Source of the DNA: Isochrysis galbana
Taxonomy: Eukaryota > Haptophyta > Isochrysidales > Isochrysidaceae
Reading direction: 5' to 3'
NCBI GenBank assembly: GCA_018136815.1
Contig: CM030931.1
Coordinates: 4,842,148 to 4,906,147, forward strand
Length of the DNA: 64,000 bases
Part shown: positions 1-11,284 of the stretch, in pieces
Layout of the letters: each line of letters opens with the position of its first letter
How positions within the stretch are numbered: position 1 is the first letter of the stretch
The notes under the pieces: model-generated
Told to the model about the DNA's origin: nothing
Seen by the model: only the letters and a program-made list of their open reading frames with translations
Databases searched by the model: none
Made by a program: the position numbers and the translations under genes

Positions 1-3000
1 GCGAAAGGCAGCTGATCGGCTGTGGAATGCCGGCGCATCCGAGGGCAACGACCCCAAGGCAACCGGAGAGTCCCCTGCCCCAGGCGTAGACATCCCCACT
101 AGCCGTAAGCATCATGATGTGGCGGCCGCCGGCCGCTACCTGTTTGATGCGCACTGAAGCGAGGGAAGCCGGTAGCCCATCGGGAGACTGAAGAAGATCT
201 GGGGCCGCCACGATGAAGGCGTATCGCTCCGACTTCTTTTCAGCAGCGCGGCCGGTGGTGGATAGCCAATCAAGGCATCCCCAGGTGTAGATGCTGTCCC
301 CAATGGCGGCCTCCTCTGCTGCTTTGGCGGCTGCTGCGGTTGCCTCGTCTGATATGGTCTCGGCTGCGGGCGGCGCCCCATCCTGCGCGCCAGCGGACGG
401 GGCGCGAGCGGCTCCATCTCGAGACTCGGAGTCGGAGTCATTGGCGCCGCCACGAGACCGCTGCGAGGCCCTAAAGGTGCGCCACGCGGCCTGCCACGGC
501 TCAACGACACGTGAATCGAAGTTGGCACAGAGCTCAGCCGGTATCGTGGCAGTGCGTGAGGAGGGATCCGATGCGTCTAGGCCCTCAAATCCGAGGTGCT
601 CAAGCACGCCAACAACCATCGGCCAAGAGCGCTCGGGCGCTTCGCGCTTGTCGAACGTGTAGTAGGCACAACGTGCTTGTGCATCTAGCTTGGCCTGATC
701 GTTCGCTTCGGCCAACTTGTCCGCCTCCTCCATCTCGGCAACACGCATCTGGACAATATCATGCACGGTTCGTCCCTCGCGCGGAGGCGCACCGGGTTCA
801 TTGCACATACGTAGCGTTCGCAGAATGGGCCAGTTGCCGACTAGAAGATCGTGCATTAGTGTCTCAGCGTCCCCCTCCTCTCCCTCGTCGCCATCTTCGC
901 CGGTCGGCCGTCGGGGCCTTGGGCGACCCCCACCCGCCTTCTCCCTGTTTTGTGCATTCTTTAGCTTGCGGATCAAATCGGCCATCCCCTTGGCATCGTA
1001 CTCAACACCGTCAAGTTCGTACAGCTTCGATGGGTCCCCTCCGTTATCCATCTATGAGAGTGGGGCATGCGGAGTAAGATTGCGGTGATGTGATGTGATA
1101 CTCGAAAACGATGAAGCGGAAGAGGCATGAGTATCCCCGGGCTCACCGAAAAGTTTGCGAGTGTATGCTTGCAGTCGGCTTTAATCCTCGCATCCAATTC
1201 GTTTGCGCGCTGAGTCCCCTTCTTAATGAGCGCATCGATGTCGGCATCCGTAATAGCAGCCCCGTCCGACTTGAGGATGACATCGGCACCGAATTTGATC
1301 ATCCCGAGAAGCTCCTGTGAGGGAGGTGAAGCCGGGAGGTAGCGGATCCGTGTCTGCTTGAAGGAGTACCGCTGCGGAAGAGCGGGTGAGGTAGGGGGAG
1401 GAGCGAGATTCCATACGAGTAGAGCTGTGTCCCACCTCTTTCGCTGCGCCTTTGAAACGGACTGAGAGCCGTCCTTGTTCAATCAGCATCCGGTCCAGGT
1501 ACAGCTTGCGCTCGGCACGTTCAATGATTTTCTCCTCGAGAGTTTGTTCCATCAGCAAGCGATACACCGTAACTGGCCGGGTCTGACCGATACGATGCGC
1601 ACGGTCTTGCGCTTGCAGATCCGCCTGATGCCACGTTGTGCAGGCGGGTCAGGTGTGCTCAACAGAAAAGTGGCGATTGCGAGCTCCAGCCACCTTGCAA
1701 CTCCTCCCCCCCCCCCCCCCCGGCCCGAGAACGGAGGAAGCATGGACACGCGCATCAACACGTACATTCAGGGGCAGGATGCTCCGTACCTGTGGGTTCC
1801 AGTCCGAATCGTAAAGAATGACAGTGTCGGCAGAGACCAGATTGATACCAAGACCTCCCGCACGAGTGGACAAGAGGAAGAGAAACTTGGATGACCCCGG
1901 CGCGTTGTACTCGCTCATCATCTCCTCTCGCTCCGCAGTTGTGGTGGAGCCGTCGAGGCGGCAATACGTATACTGACGATAACGAAGGTAATCCTCCAAC
2001 ACGTCGAGCATGCGCGCCATCGTGGTGAAAATCAACACCCTGTGGCCCTCGGCCTTCAATCGTGAGAGCAGTTTGTCAAGGACCAGCAACTTTCCGCTGT
2101 TCGTGACGAGATGCTCACCCTCAACAAATGGCGGGCCAGGCTCGGCGCCCTCGAAGAGGTAAGGATGGTTGCAGACCTGCCCGGACAGAGAATGGTACGG
2201 GCGTGGGCACGATTGTGAAGCCGTCTTTGTAAAGCGGGAGAGATGAGGAGCACTCCAGGGTCATTGCCATCGGCGGGGCAGGCTTCTCACTTTTCTTAAA
2301 TGCATGACAATGTTGTGAACCTTGACGCCAGATCCCACCTTGCCATCCGCACTAGAGAGATCGCGCAAGAGCACCTTCCGATACCATTCAGCTTGCATCG
2401 GCGAGAGCGGAAGAAACAGCTTCACCTCCTTTTTAGGTGGGAGCCCCTTCTCTACCTCGGATTTTAGCCGGCGAAGCATGACACCATGTAGGAGACGTTG
2501 CAAGCGGTCAAGGCTTGACACCGTCACGTGTCCGGCCTTTGAGTCAAAGGATGAGTCAAACGGCTCGGAGGTGTCGAAAATTGAGGGGAAGAGGAAGTTG
2601 AGCAGCGCCCACAACTCATGCAGATTATTCTGCGGCCGGGATGTAAATCATTGCGCGTGATCAGGAGCGACGCGTGGGGAGCAAAAGGCTGTCGCGTGGT
2701 TCTCATCGGTTGCCATCGGAAGGTCCAGACACTCACCTGAATTGGAGTACCCGTGAGCAGCAGCCGGTGACTGACGTGCATGGAGCGTAGGACCACTGAC
2801 AAACGAGACTGTTCGTTCTTTAAACGATGAGCCTCGTCGACGACCAAGAAGCACCAGCGAATTTTTCGTAGGCTCGACTGCTCCGATGCCACGCACTCGT
2901 ACGTTGTGACGAGCACATCGAACTTGCCGGGAAAGAGCTACTCGAACAGACGCATACAAGAGAAGTTCAGAAAGAAGGTTGCAGACGATACGTATGTGGG

Positions 3001-3832
3001 ACCCCAGACGAGTTTTTCAGGAAAGAGCAATGCCCACGCTCGCTCGCCCGCCACTCGCGCCGCTCGGAATGCTCACCTCGCTGTCGATGACCGCCTTGCG
3101 CTCCTCTTTGTTGCCATGTAAGCGCACGGCACGGAGCTTTGGGCACCAGTTGTTGAGCTCCTTCAACCAGTTGCCAAGTACCGTGAGTGGCACCACCACG
3201 AGATGCGGTTGCTTAACCTTTGCCTCGATAGTCAAATAGCCAAGAAGCGAAATAGACTGCAGGGTCTTTCCCAGCCCCATCTCATCTGCAAGAATGCCAT
3301 TGAGACCACGCGTGTGCAACGAGATCATCCAATTCAGCCCCTCCAGCTGGTAGTCGCGCATCTTTCCCCCAATGCACGCCGGTTGACTGGTCAGCCAAAC
3401 AGTCCCATCCTCTGTCTCCTCGCCCTACGGAGCGGCAGCACCGAGCATTGCAGTTACGTAAAGGAGCGTCTGGTAGCCACTGTGGCTTTCAAGGACCGTG
3501 AACGTCTCACACAGGGCGAGCTAGCGCAGCACACCTCATCGTCCTCAGCCTTGTCTATATCAAAGCGTGATCGAGCACGGGCCGCTTTGGATGAGCTCAT
3601 CACCCTGCAGTCGGAGCATGACATGGGGGTCCTATGTGAGCAAGGCTTTCCTTATCTGGAGCTGGTGGAGCGTCTTGCAGGAAGGGCATGCGCCGCGATT
3701 TCTCGGGAGTCGAGTGCGATTCAGCTCACTTCTTCTTGGTGCGGCCCTTGCGGCTGAGGCGCTCATCGAGAAGTGACTCGAACCTGGCGATCGGGTCAGG
3801 TCCTGTCTCCCCAGACGCGCCGTCCTCTGAGT
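1..3832 (-). CDS. ISWI-type SNF2 chromatin remodeller fused to an RCC1-like region (3' end beyond window; 5' exon not resolved)
   Basis: ATP-dependent nucleosome-sliding enzyme of the ISWI subfamily, nuclear. Exons that keep one frame, in order: 3730-3832, 3535-3604, 3077-3424, 2737-2922, 2291-2629, 1790-2176, 1436-1624, 1147-1314, 1051 to the window edge; all these introns are GT-AG. Motifs seen: [20 protein letters not shown], Walker [13 protein letters not shown] box [39 protein letters not shown], and [11 protein letters not shown] created across a splice. The stretch [10 protein letters not shown]...[10 protein letters not shown] and then ANFSMDNGG...YELDGVEYD is the ISWI-specific post-helicase segment. 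Where HAND-SANT-SLIDE should follow, the last exon instead gives an acidic linker and then RCC1 blade sequence (IYTWG..., [10 protein letters not shown]-like, [10 protein letters not shown]). The frame is open to position 1. The first coding exon ends with one base of a codon and I could not place the start. Family call is firm; the fusion is inferred from one continuous exon. Confidence 0.85.
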
Positions 3833-3861
3833 CTGCACAAGACACATGGGACGAGGCGAGG

Positions 3862-4250
3862 CGGGTGGTTAGGGAGAGAGGAGAAGGGGGGGTGGAGGAT
3901 GGGATGGGGTAGTTGCAAGGGTGGGTGGGTGGGTGGGGCAGGGCGGTGAGAGTGTGAGAGAGGAAGATATGGAGAGAAGGAGGGGTCGAGGGAGCGAGTA
4001 ATTGAAGGAGGGAGGGAGGGAGGGAGAGGGAGGGAAAAGGACAGTAGGACGGACACAGAGAGGGGGGGAGAGGGGGAGGGGGGGGAGGGAGTGAGTGAGT
4101 GAGTGAGGGAGGGAGGGAGGAAGAAGGGGGGAGAGAGAGGGAGGGAGGGAGGGAGGGAGAAGGAGAATGAGAGGGAGGGAGGGAGGGAGAGAGAGCGGGG
4201 CAGAGAGAGAGTCTGAGAGGAGGGGGGAAGAGAGCGGGGCAGGCAGGGCT
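3862..4250. repeat. Long polypurine (GA/GGGA) tract upstream of the ISWI gene
   Basis: About 390 bases almost entirely of A and G on the plus strand, built from irregular gagg and gggagg repeats. It lies directly upstream of (or within the first intron/leader of) the minus-strand ISWI gene. Such mirror-symmetric homopurine DNA can form triplex or quadruplex structures; no function is shown here. Confidence 0.85.
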
Positions 4251-5630
4251 CGTTCTCGCCCTCTCTCTCCCTCCCTCCCACCTTTCCTCTCCCTCTTCCC
4301 CTCCACGGCGCGCGTGCGATTTGGCTCATCGGACCCACGCGCGCCCCACGTGCCCTACGTGTCCCACCCCGTGCCCCCACTCGTTCTCGCACCTGCGGCG
4401 GCCATCGGCCTCTTCGCTCTGCCCCCCCTCCTCCCCGTCCCCCACGCCCCTCCCCTCTTTCACTCTCTCCCGCTCTCTCTCTCTCTCCTTCCCACGGGGT
4501 AGCTTTCTTCTCCCCCCCCCCCCCCCCCCCCCAACTCTCGCTCTTCGAGGGCGCGCGCTCTCTCCGGTTCCTCTCCTCGCCAGCGAGCGGCTCGCGAGCG
4601 CGCTCTCCCCCCAATTTAGGGAATTCTTTCTCTTCTGTTGATTCTCTTCCTCATCGCACAACCCCCCCACAATCTCTACGTCAGACTCTCTCTTCTGCTT
4701 CCTCTCTCATCTCATCCGTCTCCCGCTTCACGATGTCGCGGGGCTTTTTGTGTTTGACCTCTATTCATCTATTTATTATCTTGTATCTTGTCCCCAAATT
4801 GCCTCGCACTACTTCTCTACATCTGTGATGCCAACAGGAAGGAGGCTCGCTCTCTCTCTCATCCTACTCATACTCTACAGCTCCTCACACCAACAAATAC
4901 AATGAGAAGCTGAAGATGATCCACTTTTTAACCTCACAACGATGTCAACAGCCTGCCGCCGTCGCAAGGAAAGATCTAATCCTACTAGTACTCCAGAGAA
5001 GAAACTGCACGATCACCTCGCCGCTTCTCTCGTTCTCTGCGTTGTTCTCTCTTGCACACAAACAGCAGCTATGTAGTATGTCACGCTCGCCTCAGATACC
5101 GTAGAAGAAGACAAGTATACAAGTAAAAGTACTGAGGACCGCGTGGTGCTCGACGCGTGGCTCTAAAGTACAACAAAGTGGAGAGAGAGAGAGCGCGCGG
5201 GGGGCGTGGCGCGTTGGAGGGGGGGCTCGACGGCACCTGAGCGCCGGAGCATCGCCACTCGCCCCCACTCGCTCGCTGCTCATCGTCAGAGCCGACGCGC
5301 GCGTGCGAGGGGGGGGAGGGGGGGGGGGGGGGCGGCGCATGGCGAACGGGATGAGACGTCGAGACCGAGATTGAGGCGAGATGTGAGCACGTGCAAATCA
5401 CGAGGCGCGTGTGCCACCGAGGAGGTGGGAGACGGGCTACATAAAATACACCAGGTTGGAGAACTCTAGACTCTAGTAAACGTAAACGTACGTGATATGG
5501 TTGTTTATGTTCACCAAACAGCTATATCTATATCTGTAGTCTATGTTTGTTTATGTTTACAGTACAAACAAGAGCAGGTTGCCAAATGTAAACAAACATG
5601 GATACGCCCCAGTTTCTATGGATAATAGGG
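4251..5630. other. Intergenic region, no supported gene
   Basis: Begins with a C/T-rich stretch (4251-4520, ending in a run of about 18 C) that probably holds the ISWI promoter and leader. Then comes unremarkable AT-richer DNA and a G-rich patch near 5310-5333. Open frames here are proline, serine or arginine low-complexity translations of the tracts. From 5465 there are several gtttatgtttac-like words but no clear array. Confidence 0.6.
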
Positions 5631-5870
5631 CGGCAAAACATTATTTTAACTTCTATGGGTGTAAACGTGAATAAACATAAAAAAGTACAGTAAGTAGGGC
5701 GGTCAAACAGTGTTTTTTTATAAGGGGTGAAAAAATGACCATCTCAGAATTGAGGAAATTTGAGGATTTTTCACGGTAGAAAGTTCCCAATACACCCAAC
5801 TAGCACATATCCGGGGTCCATTAGGACCCGGACCCCCCCCTTGGGCCCCCACAACCACAACAAAACGTTA
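5631..5870 (+). repeat. Interspersed repeat R2, copy 1
   Basis: Matches, in opposite orientation, 62385-62600 over words such as agggcgg(t)caaaca, gattgaggaaat and acaccca(a/t)ctagcacatat. The inner end overlaps the left inverted repeat of the satellite-carrying element at 5797-7577. No coding potential. Confidence 0.5.
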
Positions 5871-7577
5871 TCAAAAAAAGACAGAAGACGCTAAAATCGC
5901 AAAAGCTTGAAAAGCCCAACTTCGAACCGATGGCGGGCGCGCTCCGTGCCCGATTTCGACGATCCATCCGGATGGGAGACCCCGCCAGATACCAAATACA
6001 CAGGTCCCACCCGCATGGTCACGCCAATCGGACAGGCCGCGCCCCGATACCTCGTCGAAATCACCCATCTGCCGAGCCCATTGAACGTTGAGCCGTCGCC
6101 GAGTGAGGCCCGGAGAGCCCAACTTCGAACCGATGGCGGGCGCGCTGCGTGCCCGATTCCGACGATCCATCCGGATGGGGGACCCCGCCAGACACCAAAT
6201 ACACAGGGGCCACCCACACAGTCACGCCAATCGGGCGGGGCGCGCGCCGAAATCTCGTTGAAATCTGCCATCCGTGGAGCCCATTCGACGTTGGACGTCT
6301 CCGAGGGAGGCCCGGAGAGCCCAACTTCGAACCGATTCCGGACGCGCTTCGCGCCCGATTTCGACGATCCATCCGGATGGGGGACCCCGCCAGACACCAA
6401 ATACACAGGGGCCACCCACACAGTCACGCCAATCGGGCGGGGCGCGCGCCGAAATCTCGTTGAAATCTGCCATCCGTGGAGCCCATTCGACGTTTGACGT
6501 CTCCGAGGGAGGCCCGGAGAGCCCAACTTCGAACCGATGCCGGACGCGCTGCGCGCCCGATTTCGACGATCCATCCGGATGGGGGACCCCGCCAGATACC
6601 AAATACACAGGGGCCACCCACACAGTCACGCCAATCGGGCGGGGCGCGCGCCGAAATCTCGTTGAAATCAGCCATCCGTGGAGCCCATTCGACGTTTGAC
6701 GTCTCCGAGGGAGGCCCGGAGAGCCCAACTTCGAACCGATGCCGGACGCGCTTCGCGCCCGATTTCGACGATCCATCCGGATGGGGGACCCCGCCAGATA
6801 CCAAATACACAGGGGCCACCCACACAGTCACGCCAATCGGGCAGGGCGCGCGCCGAAATCTCGTTGAAATCAGCCATCCGTGGAGCCCATTCGACGTTTG
6901 ACGTCTCCGAGGGAGGCCCGGAGAGCCCAACTTCGAACCGATGCCGGACGCGCTTCGCGCCCGATTTCGACGATCCATCCGGATGGGGGACCCCGCCAGA
7001 CACCAAATACACAGGGGCCACCCACACAGTCACGCCAATCGGGCGGGGCGCGCGCCGAAATCTCGTTGAAATCTGCCATCCGTGGAGCCCATTCGACGTT
7101 GGACGTCTCCGAGGGAGGCCCGGAGAGCCCAACTTCGAACCGATGCCGGACGCGCTTCGCGCCCGATTTCGACGATCCATCCGGATGGGGGACCCCGCCA
7201 GACACCAAATACTCAGGGGCCACCCACACAGTCACGCCAATCGGGCGGGGCGCGCGCCGAAATCTCGTTGAAATCTGCCATCCGTGGAGCCCATTCGACG
7301 TTTGACGTCTCCGAGGGGGGGGGCAGTAGGAGGCGCACAGGCGCACCTGGCAGCCTACAGCCTACGCGCACGGTTGTGGCTGGCTGAGGCACGCTGCGCC
7401 GGGGACGCGTCGATTAGCGGCCCGACGCTCGCCCGCGCTCGCGTCGGACGTCGGCCCTCCGCGATAGCGAAAGTGATTTCTGGCCAATTTGCGCGTGTTC
7501 TGGTTACGCATCGCTGTGGCGGGCTACCGTGGGGGGTCTAGGGCCCAAAGGGCACCGGATATGTGCTAGTTGTATAT
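5797..7577. mobile_element. Putative inverted-repeat element carrying the 202-bp satellite array
   Basis: The left edge reads aactagcacatatccgg and continues into a C-rich, gggccc-containing stretch. The right edge (7515-7577) carries the same words inverted (ccggatatgtgctagtt preceded by gggcccaaaggg). The right end also matches 62385-62480, so these ends belong to a repeat family. The interior is mostly the tandem array. No target duplication could be recognised and no transposase is present, so a non-autonomous DNA element is only a likely reading. Confidence 0.45.
5905..7318. repeat. 202-bp tandem satellite array, seven units
   Basis: The phrase cccaacttcgaaccgatg recurs near 5915, 6118, 6320, 6522, 6724, 6926 and 7128, giving a unit of 202 bases (the first spacing is about one base longer). 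Units are very similar, and the first two are the most diverged. Because 202 is not a multiple of three, open frames pass from frame to frame through the array; the long overlapping ORFs on both strands are by-products, not genes. The array ends abruptly at a G run near 7314. Confidence 0.95.
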
Positions 7578-7799
7578 AATAATAATAATAAAACAACTGA
7601 GCGTTAGTACCACTACTGCCACTAGCCCGGTACTATCACGACACCCCTCAGCGCACTTGCCCGCACGCCTTGAAGTGATGGCACAGACACATATTCATAT
7701 GCATCCCTACAAATCTCCCCCCTCGCAAACCCCCGGCTCCATTATAACTCCCCACAAGTTACAATGGGGGAACAAACCCAGTGAGGCGGACCGACCTAC

Positions 7800-8640
7800 G
7801 TCGGGCGACTCACCGCGGGGGAAAACACCGGGGGGGGGGGAGGGTCCTCTCGTCCATGAAGCGGAACGGCCCTTACAGCTCTCGCCGCGAGCGATCCTCG
7901 AGGAATAAAAGACTGCGCCTCGAGATACCTGCCACAAGGGTTCTCGTAGGCGCCTTGAGCCTCTCCGGCCTTGCGCGAGGAGGTGCCTTTCTTGTTGAGT
8001 TTCTCTTCGATGGAGTCCACGTTGATGCGTACGGGGATGTCTTGGCCTAGGGCGCGTATGATGGTATGGTCGCCGTATTTGGCCTTGAATTGTTGCGCGC
8101 AATCCTCGTTGACCGCTATGTGCCACGGGCCCCTCGCCGAGCGGGCCCAGAAGTCTGGCTCGGGGTCGACTCCCTCGAGTTCTAGAAGAAGTTCGACGGT
8201 CCCTGGAACCAGCTTCTCCGCTAAAGAGAGAACTGGGGAAGGGGAAAGGGGGTTGTTAAGGGTTAAGGTTGGGTAGTAGGGAGGGACACTAGCAAGCTGC
8301 CCCACGCCGCGTAAGTAGCGGGAATTTTTAAGAAGATTTTTTTTAGAAGAAGTTCGACGATGGCGGCGTACACCGTCGTGTCCTGGATTATGATGTCTCC
8401 GGCTTGGTGGAATGAGTTCGAAGGTGGAGTCTGAGTCTGCCATGTTGTTGCGTCTTCATCAGCAGAGTCTTGATCCTGTGTAGTGTGGTGGGGGGCGTCC
8501 GTGCTTAGTGTCGTGCGGGTGAGGGCGGTGGGTGGTGTCACTTTGCTCTGGTTCTTCCCAGGGGGGTTGTATGCTCGTGCCTCATGCGTGCGGTGTGCTG
8601 TGTATGGGGGGGTTTCTCTGTACCTACCAGCTACAGAAAC
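7800..8640 (-). mobile_element. Retroelement ORF1-like fragment (non-LTR-like family), interrupted by a 145-bp insertion
   Basis: Minus-strand translation gives the family ORF1 block: TTVYAAIVELLL, then after the insertion ELEGVDPEPDFWARS, GPWHIAVNEDCAQQFKAKYG, and IPVRINVDSIEEKLNKKG. The same blocks occur at 11321-12136 and 31283-34697 and, more distantly, in the ORFs at 31697-34180 and 55800. Homology stops just after the KLNKKG block, so this is a partial copy lacking the rest of ORF1 and everything downstream. Part of the ORF is split by the short retro-insertion at 8199-8343. Confidence 0.7.
8199..8343 (+). mobile_element. 145-bp 5'-truncated retroelement 3' end with 16-bp target-site duplication
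   Basis: The insert starts gtccctggaaccagcttc and ends in a run of T. It is bracketed by identical tagaagaagttcgacg at 8183-8198 and 8344-8359. Removing it rejoins the ORF1-like frame (VELLL / ELEGVD). The same sequence forms the 3' untranslated end of the family-B element at 13938-14575 (there on the minus strand), so the insert is the 3' terminal piece of that element. Truncation plus duplication plus tail is the signature of target-primed reverse transcription. Confidence 0.85.
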
Positions 8641-9330
8641 TGTTACACTGTTACCTGTTAATAGGTAACAAAGAGGTGTGCGAACGAAAATAAAATTGCG
8701 ACATGAACGCTACGTAGAAATTAAAAATTTGGATTTAGGCGCGACGGGAGCTTTATTCATGGAAAGTAGCTGGAATGCTGTAATTGGAATTGTCACGTTG
8801 GACTTTGGGTACGAGCCCCCCCTCGCTCGCCCGCGCGCTCGGGACTCGGGGGATGTCGGAGAGCACATTCAGTGATGGCGAGTCCAGTACCACTACTGCT
8901 ACGTCTAGATCACGTGCTTTATTTTGACCTTTTACGGCCCTATTGCGACCTGTGAACACGTCCTCTTATAATAGGAAGAGGCTCCCGAAACCTGTTGCTG
9001 TTGACCTTGTACTTGTTGCTTGTTGCCTGTTGTCCCATCCGGGCCCAGACCCGGCCTTCCATCTAGTGCCTCCTCTTCTCTAGGCGCAGTCCTCGCTTCC
9101 CAAAGGCTCTCTCACATTTCAGTTTTGGAACGGAGGTAGTATTGAATGGGTAGGGGCTCTGTTGTCTGTTGCCGACGAGCGCATAGTCCCACAGCAATAC
9201 GTTAGCACTAAGGTTATAGCGCAACAACAAGAAAACTGGGAGGAGGGGGGTAGGGAGGAAATAAAGGCCCGGGGGGGAGGGGGGGGGCGGGGAATCGATC
9301 TGCCAGAGCGGAGGGGGTCGTGTCGGCGAG
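8641..9330. other. Upstream region of the GDT1 gene, no other gene
   Basis: About 690 bases with no supported coding sequence. It has a run of ctgttgc-like words near 8990-9030 and a G-rich stretch at 9240-9292 just before the GDT1 start. Promoter and leader of the transporter are expected here; no clear TATA box was seen. Confidence 0.5.
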
Positions 9331-11018
9331 ATGGCCCTCGCCTCGGCCGTCCTCCTCTCCTCAGTGCTCAGCTGGAACCCCATCGCACCGCTGGCGCAGC
9401 CGACGCCCACGCTCCGCTGCTCGGCCTCTATGCCGCGCTCACATCCCTTCCTCCGCTGGCGGACCGAGCCGCTGCAGCCTGAGCTGGGACAGCAGTGTGC
9501 GAACCAGCATGCGAAGCTGTCCGGGGGAGCACCGCCGTGGGTCCGCCCAGCTCTCGCCTCAGCGGCCGGCTTCGCCGCCGCTGCCGTCTCGATAGTCTCG
9601 TTTCCGGGCGCCGCCCATGCCAGCATGCTCGACTCCGCATTCGTGCAGTCCACCTCGCTCATCTTTGTCTCAGAGCTCGGCGACAAGACGTTCTTCATCG
9701 CTGCGCTGCTCGCCGCGCGCGCCTCCAAGGTGCTCACGTTCGCCGGATGCGCCGGCGCTCTCGCAATCATGACCATTGTCTCGGTGCTCATCGGCCAGAT
9801 CTTCCACCAGGTTCCCACCGGACTCACCAGGGTATGTCATGGCATGATTGCTGCCGGCCAAGGTGGCCATGGCGCCTGCATCTCGCCTGTCTTCTTCCAG
9901 CTTGCGCATTCGGTGGGGTGCTGGAATGCCTTGAATCGCTCATGAACGAGCCAACACCAGCCTGGCATGGACTGTTGATATTTCATTTTTCGATTGTGAA
10001 TCGCCTGACAGGGACTCCCCATCGATGACTACGTCGCCATCGCCTCCTTTGTCTTCTTTGGTGTGAAGGCAATCATCGATGCCGCACAGATTGAGGACGA
10101 TGGAGCTGGTATCGCAGAAGAGTCTGAAGAAGCTTCCGAGACTCTCCAAAAGTCCGGGCTCTACGGTGCGTCGTCTATATAATCCTATGGCACGGTCGTC
10201 TGGCGTTGAGCACGGTGGTCGTCTGGCGTTGAGCACGAAATGCTGCAGGTCTAAAGCTGAATATCGGCACTTGCCTATGTTCAGTGCTTCCTTGCAATAT
10301 GAGTAATCTTACATCTTCTAGGCCTCACAAATGTCCCCGCCCACTACGATCTCAGAGAAATCTGGCTGGCCTCTCGTGTTCGAGGCATGCACGTTGACCA
10401 TCGCCGCAGAAATCGGTGACCGCTCGCAGATTGCCACCATCGTGAGTAGCCGTGCCACGAACATTTGGTTAGGATGCCCCGGTAGATTGCATGGATGAAT
10501 GGAATGGAAGTCGCCAGCCTACCAGCCGCGTGGTTTAGAGATATGCGTCATATCATGAGGAGCTTTAGCTCGCCTGCAGATCCCTGGGAAGCCGCAGAAC
10601 CCACCCATCCACCCTTGTGGACAACAGGCTCTTGCCGCAGCTCAAAACCCCTATCTCGTGGCGCTTGGAGCCATCGCCGGCCATTGCGTTGCAACCGGCA
10701 TGGCTGTCCTGGGTACGCTTTCTCAGCCTTGCTCACGCTATGCCGCTTGCATAATAGAGCGATCGTTCCATTGCTACGAGGTACCAAACCTGACGTCTCT
10801 AATCTCCCAAAACTTGGTCATTCGAACCTATTGTTGTCGGTCGCCTTGTGCACGTCGACACGAATTGATGATTTCTTGAGCGCTGAGAATGCAACCTGTC
10901 CTCAATCCGCTTAGGTGGATCTTTCATCTCCAAGTATCTGTCAGAGCGTGTCATTGGATTCGTCGGCGGTGCTCTCTTCTTGGTCTTTGCATTCACCACG
11001 GCTATCGGTCTTTTTTGA
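9331..11018 (+). CDS. GDT1/PAM71-type (UPF0016, TMEM165 family) plastid cation transporter
   Basis: Multi-pass Mn2+/Ca2+:H+ exchanger family protein. Model: 9331-9831, 10012-10165, 10356-10441, 10628-10712, 10915-11018, all GT-AG, ending AIGLF-stop, about 309 residues. Both signature motifs are present: ELGDKT in the first half (SLIFVSELGDKTFFIAALLA) and EIGDRSQIATI in the second, followed by LGAIAGHCVATG. The last exon gives the final helix (VGGALFLVFAFTTAIG). The N-terminus has a hydrophobic signal-like start, an S/P/R-rich stretch, then a second hydrophobic segment ending FPGAAHAS, which looks like a thylakoid-transfer (AxA) cleavage site. This suggests thylakoid or inner-envelope location, as for plant PAM71/CMT1. 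Plastid targeting is inferred; the family is certain. Intron 2 has an alternative acceptor (10320) that would break the frame, so 10356 was chosen. Confidence 0.92.
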
Positions 11019-11284
11019 TGCTGGCAGCTGCCATCAAGCGATGTTCGCAATGTCTCATGCTTTCAACCCTTGTCTACAACTTCCCAACGGTTAGTAGCAG
11101 CACAAAATTCTTCCCACCCGACAGCCTCAAGCCAAGTTGTCAACGTTGCTGCATGTGTGAGTCCTTTGTGTCTCATCGCTTGCCATTCGTCATCCCGTTG
11201 ACCGTAATTATGTGCGGTGCTGAACGATCGGCCTCATGCAATCGTCGATCGCTGGTTGCCAATGGCATATGGATAAAATAATTA

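Noticed and set aside
3796-4614. 272-codon S/P/L-rich minus-strand ORF
   Set aside because: Translation of the polypurine tract; the ISWI exon at 3730-3832 uses another frame.
5907-7387. Many overlapping ORFs of 100-230 codons on both strands
   Set aside because: They are frame-by-frame readings of the 202-bp satellite and repeat the same peptides; the unit length is not divisible by three.
8199-8343. Introner element creating a new intron
   Set aside because: Considered because of a CCTTCCCCAG acceptor-like end, but no matching donor lies at the other boundary, and the sequence equals a retroelement 3' UTR with its T tail.
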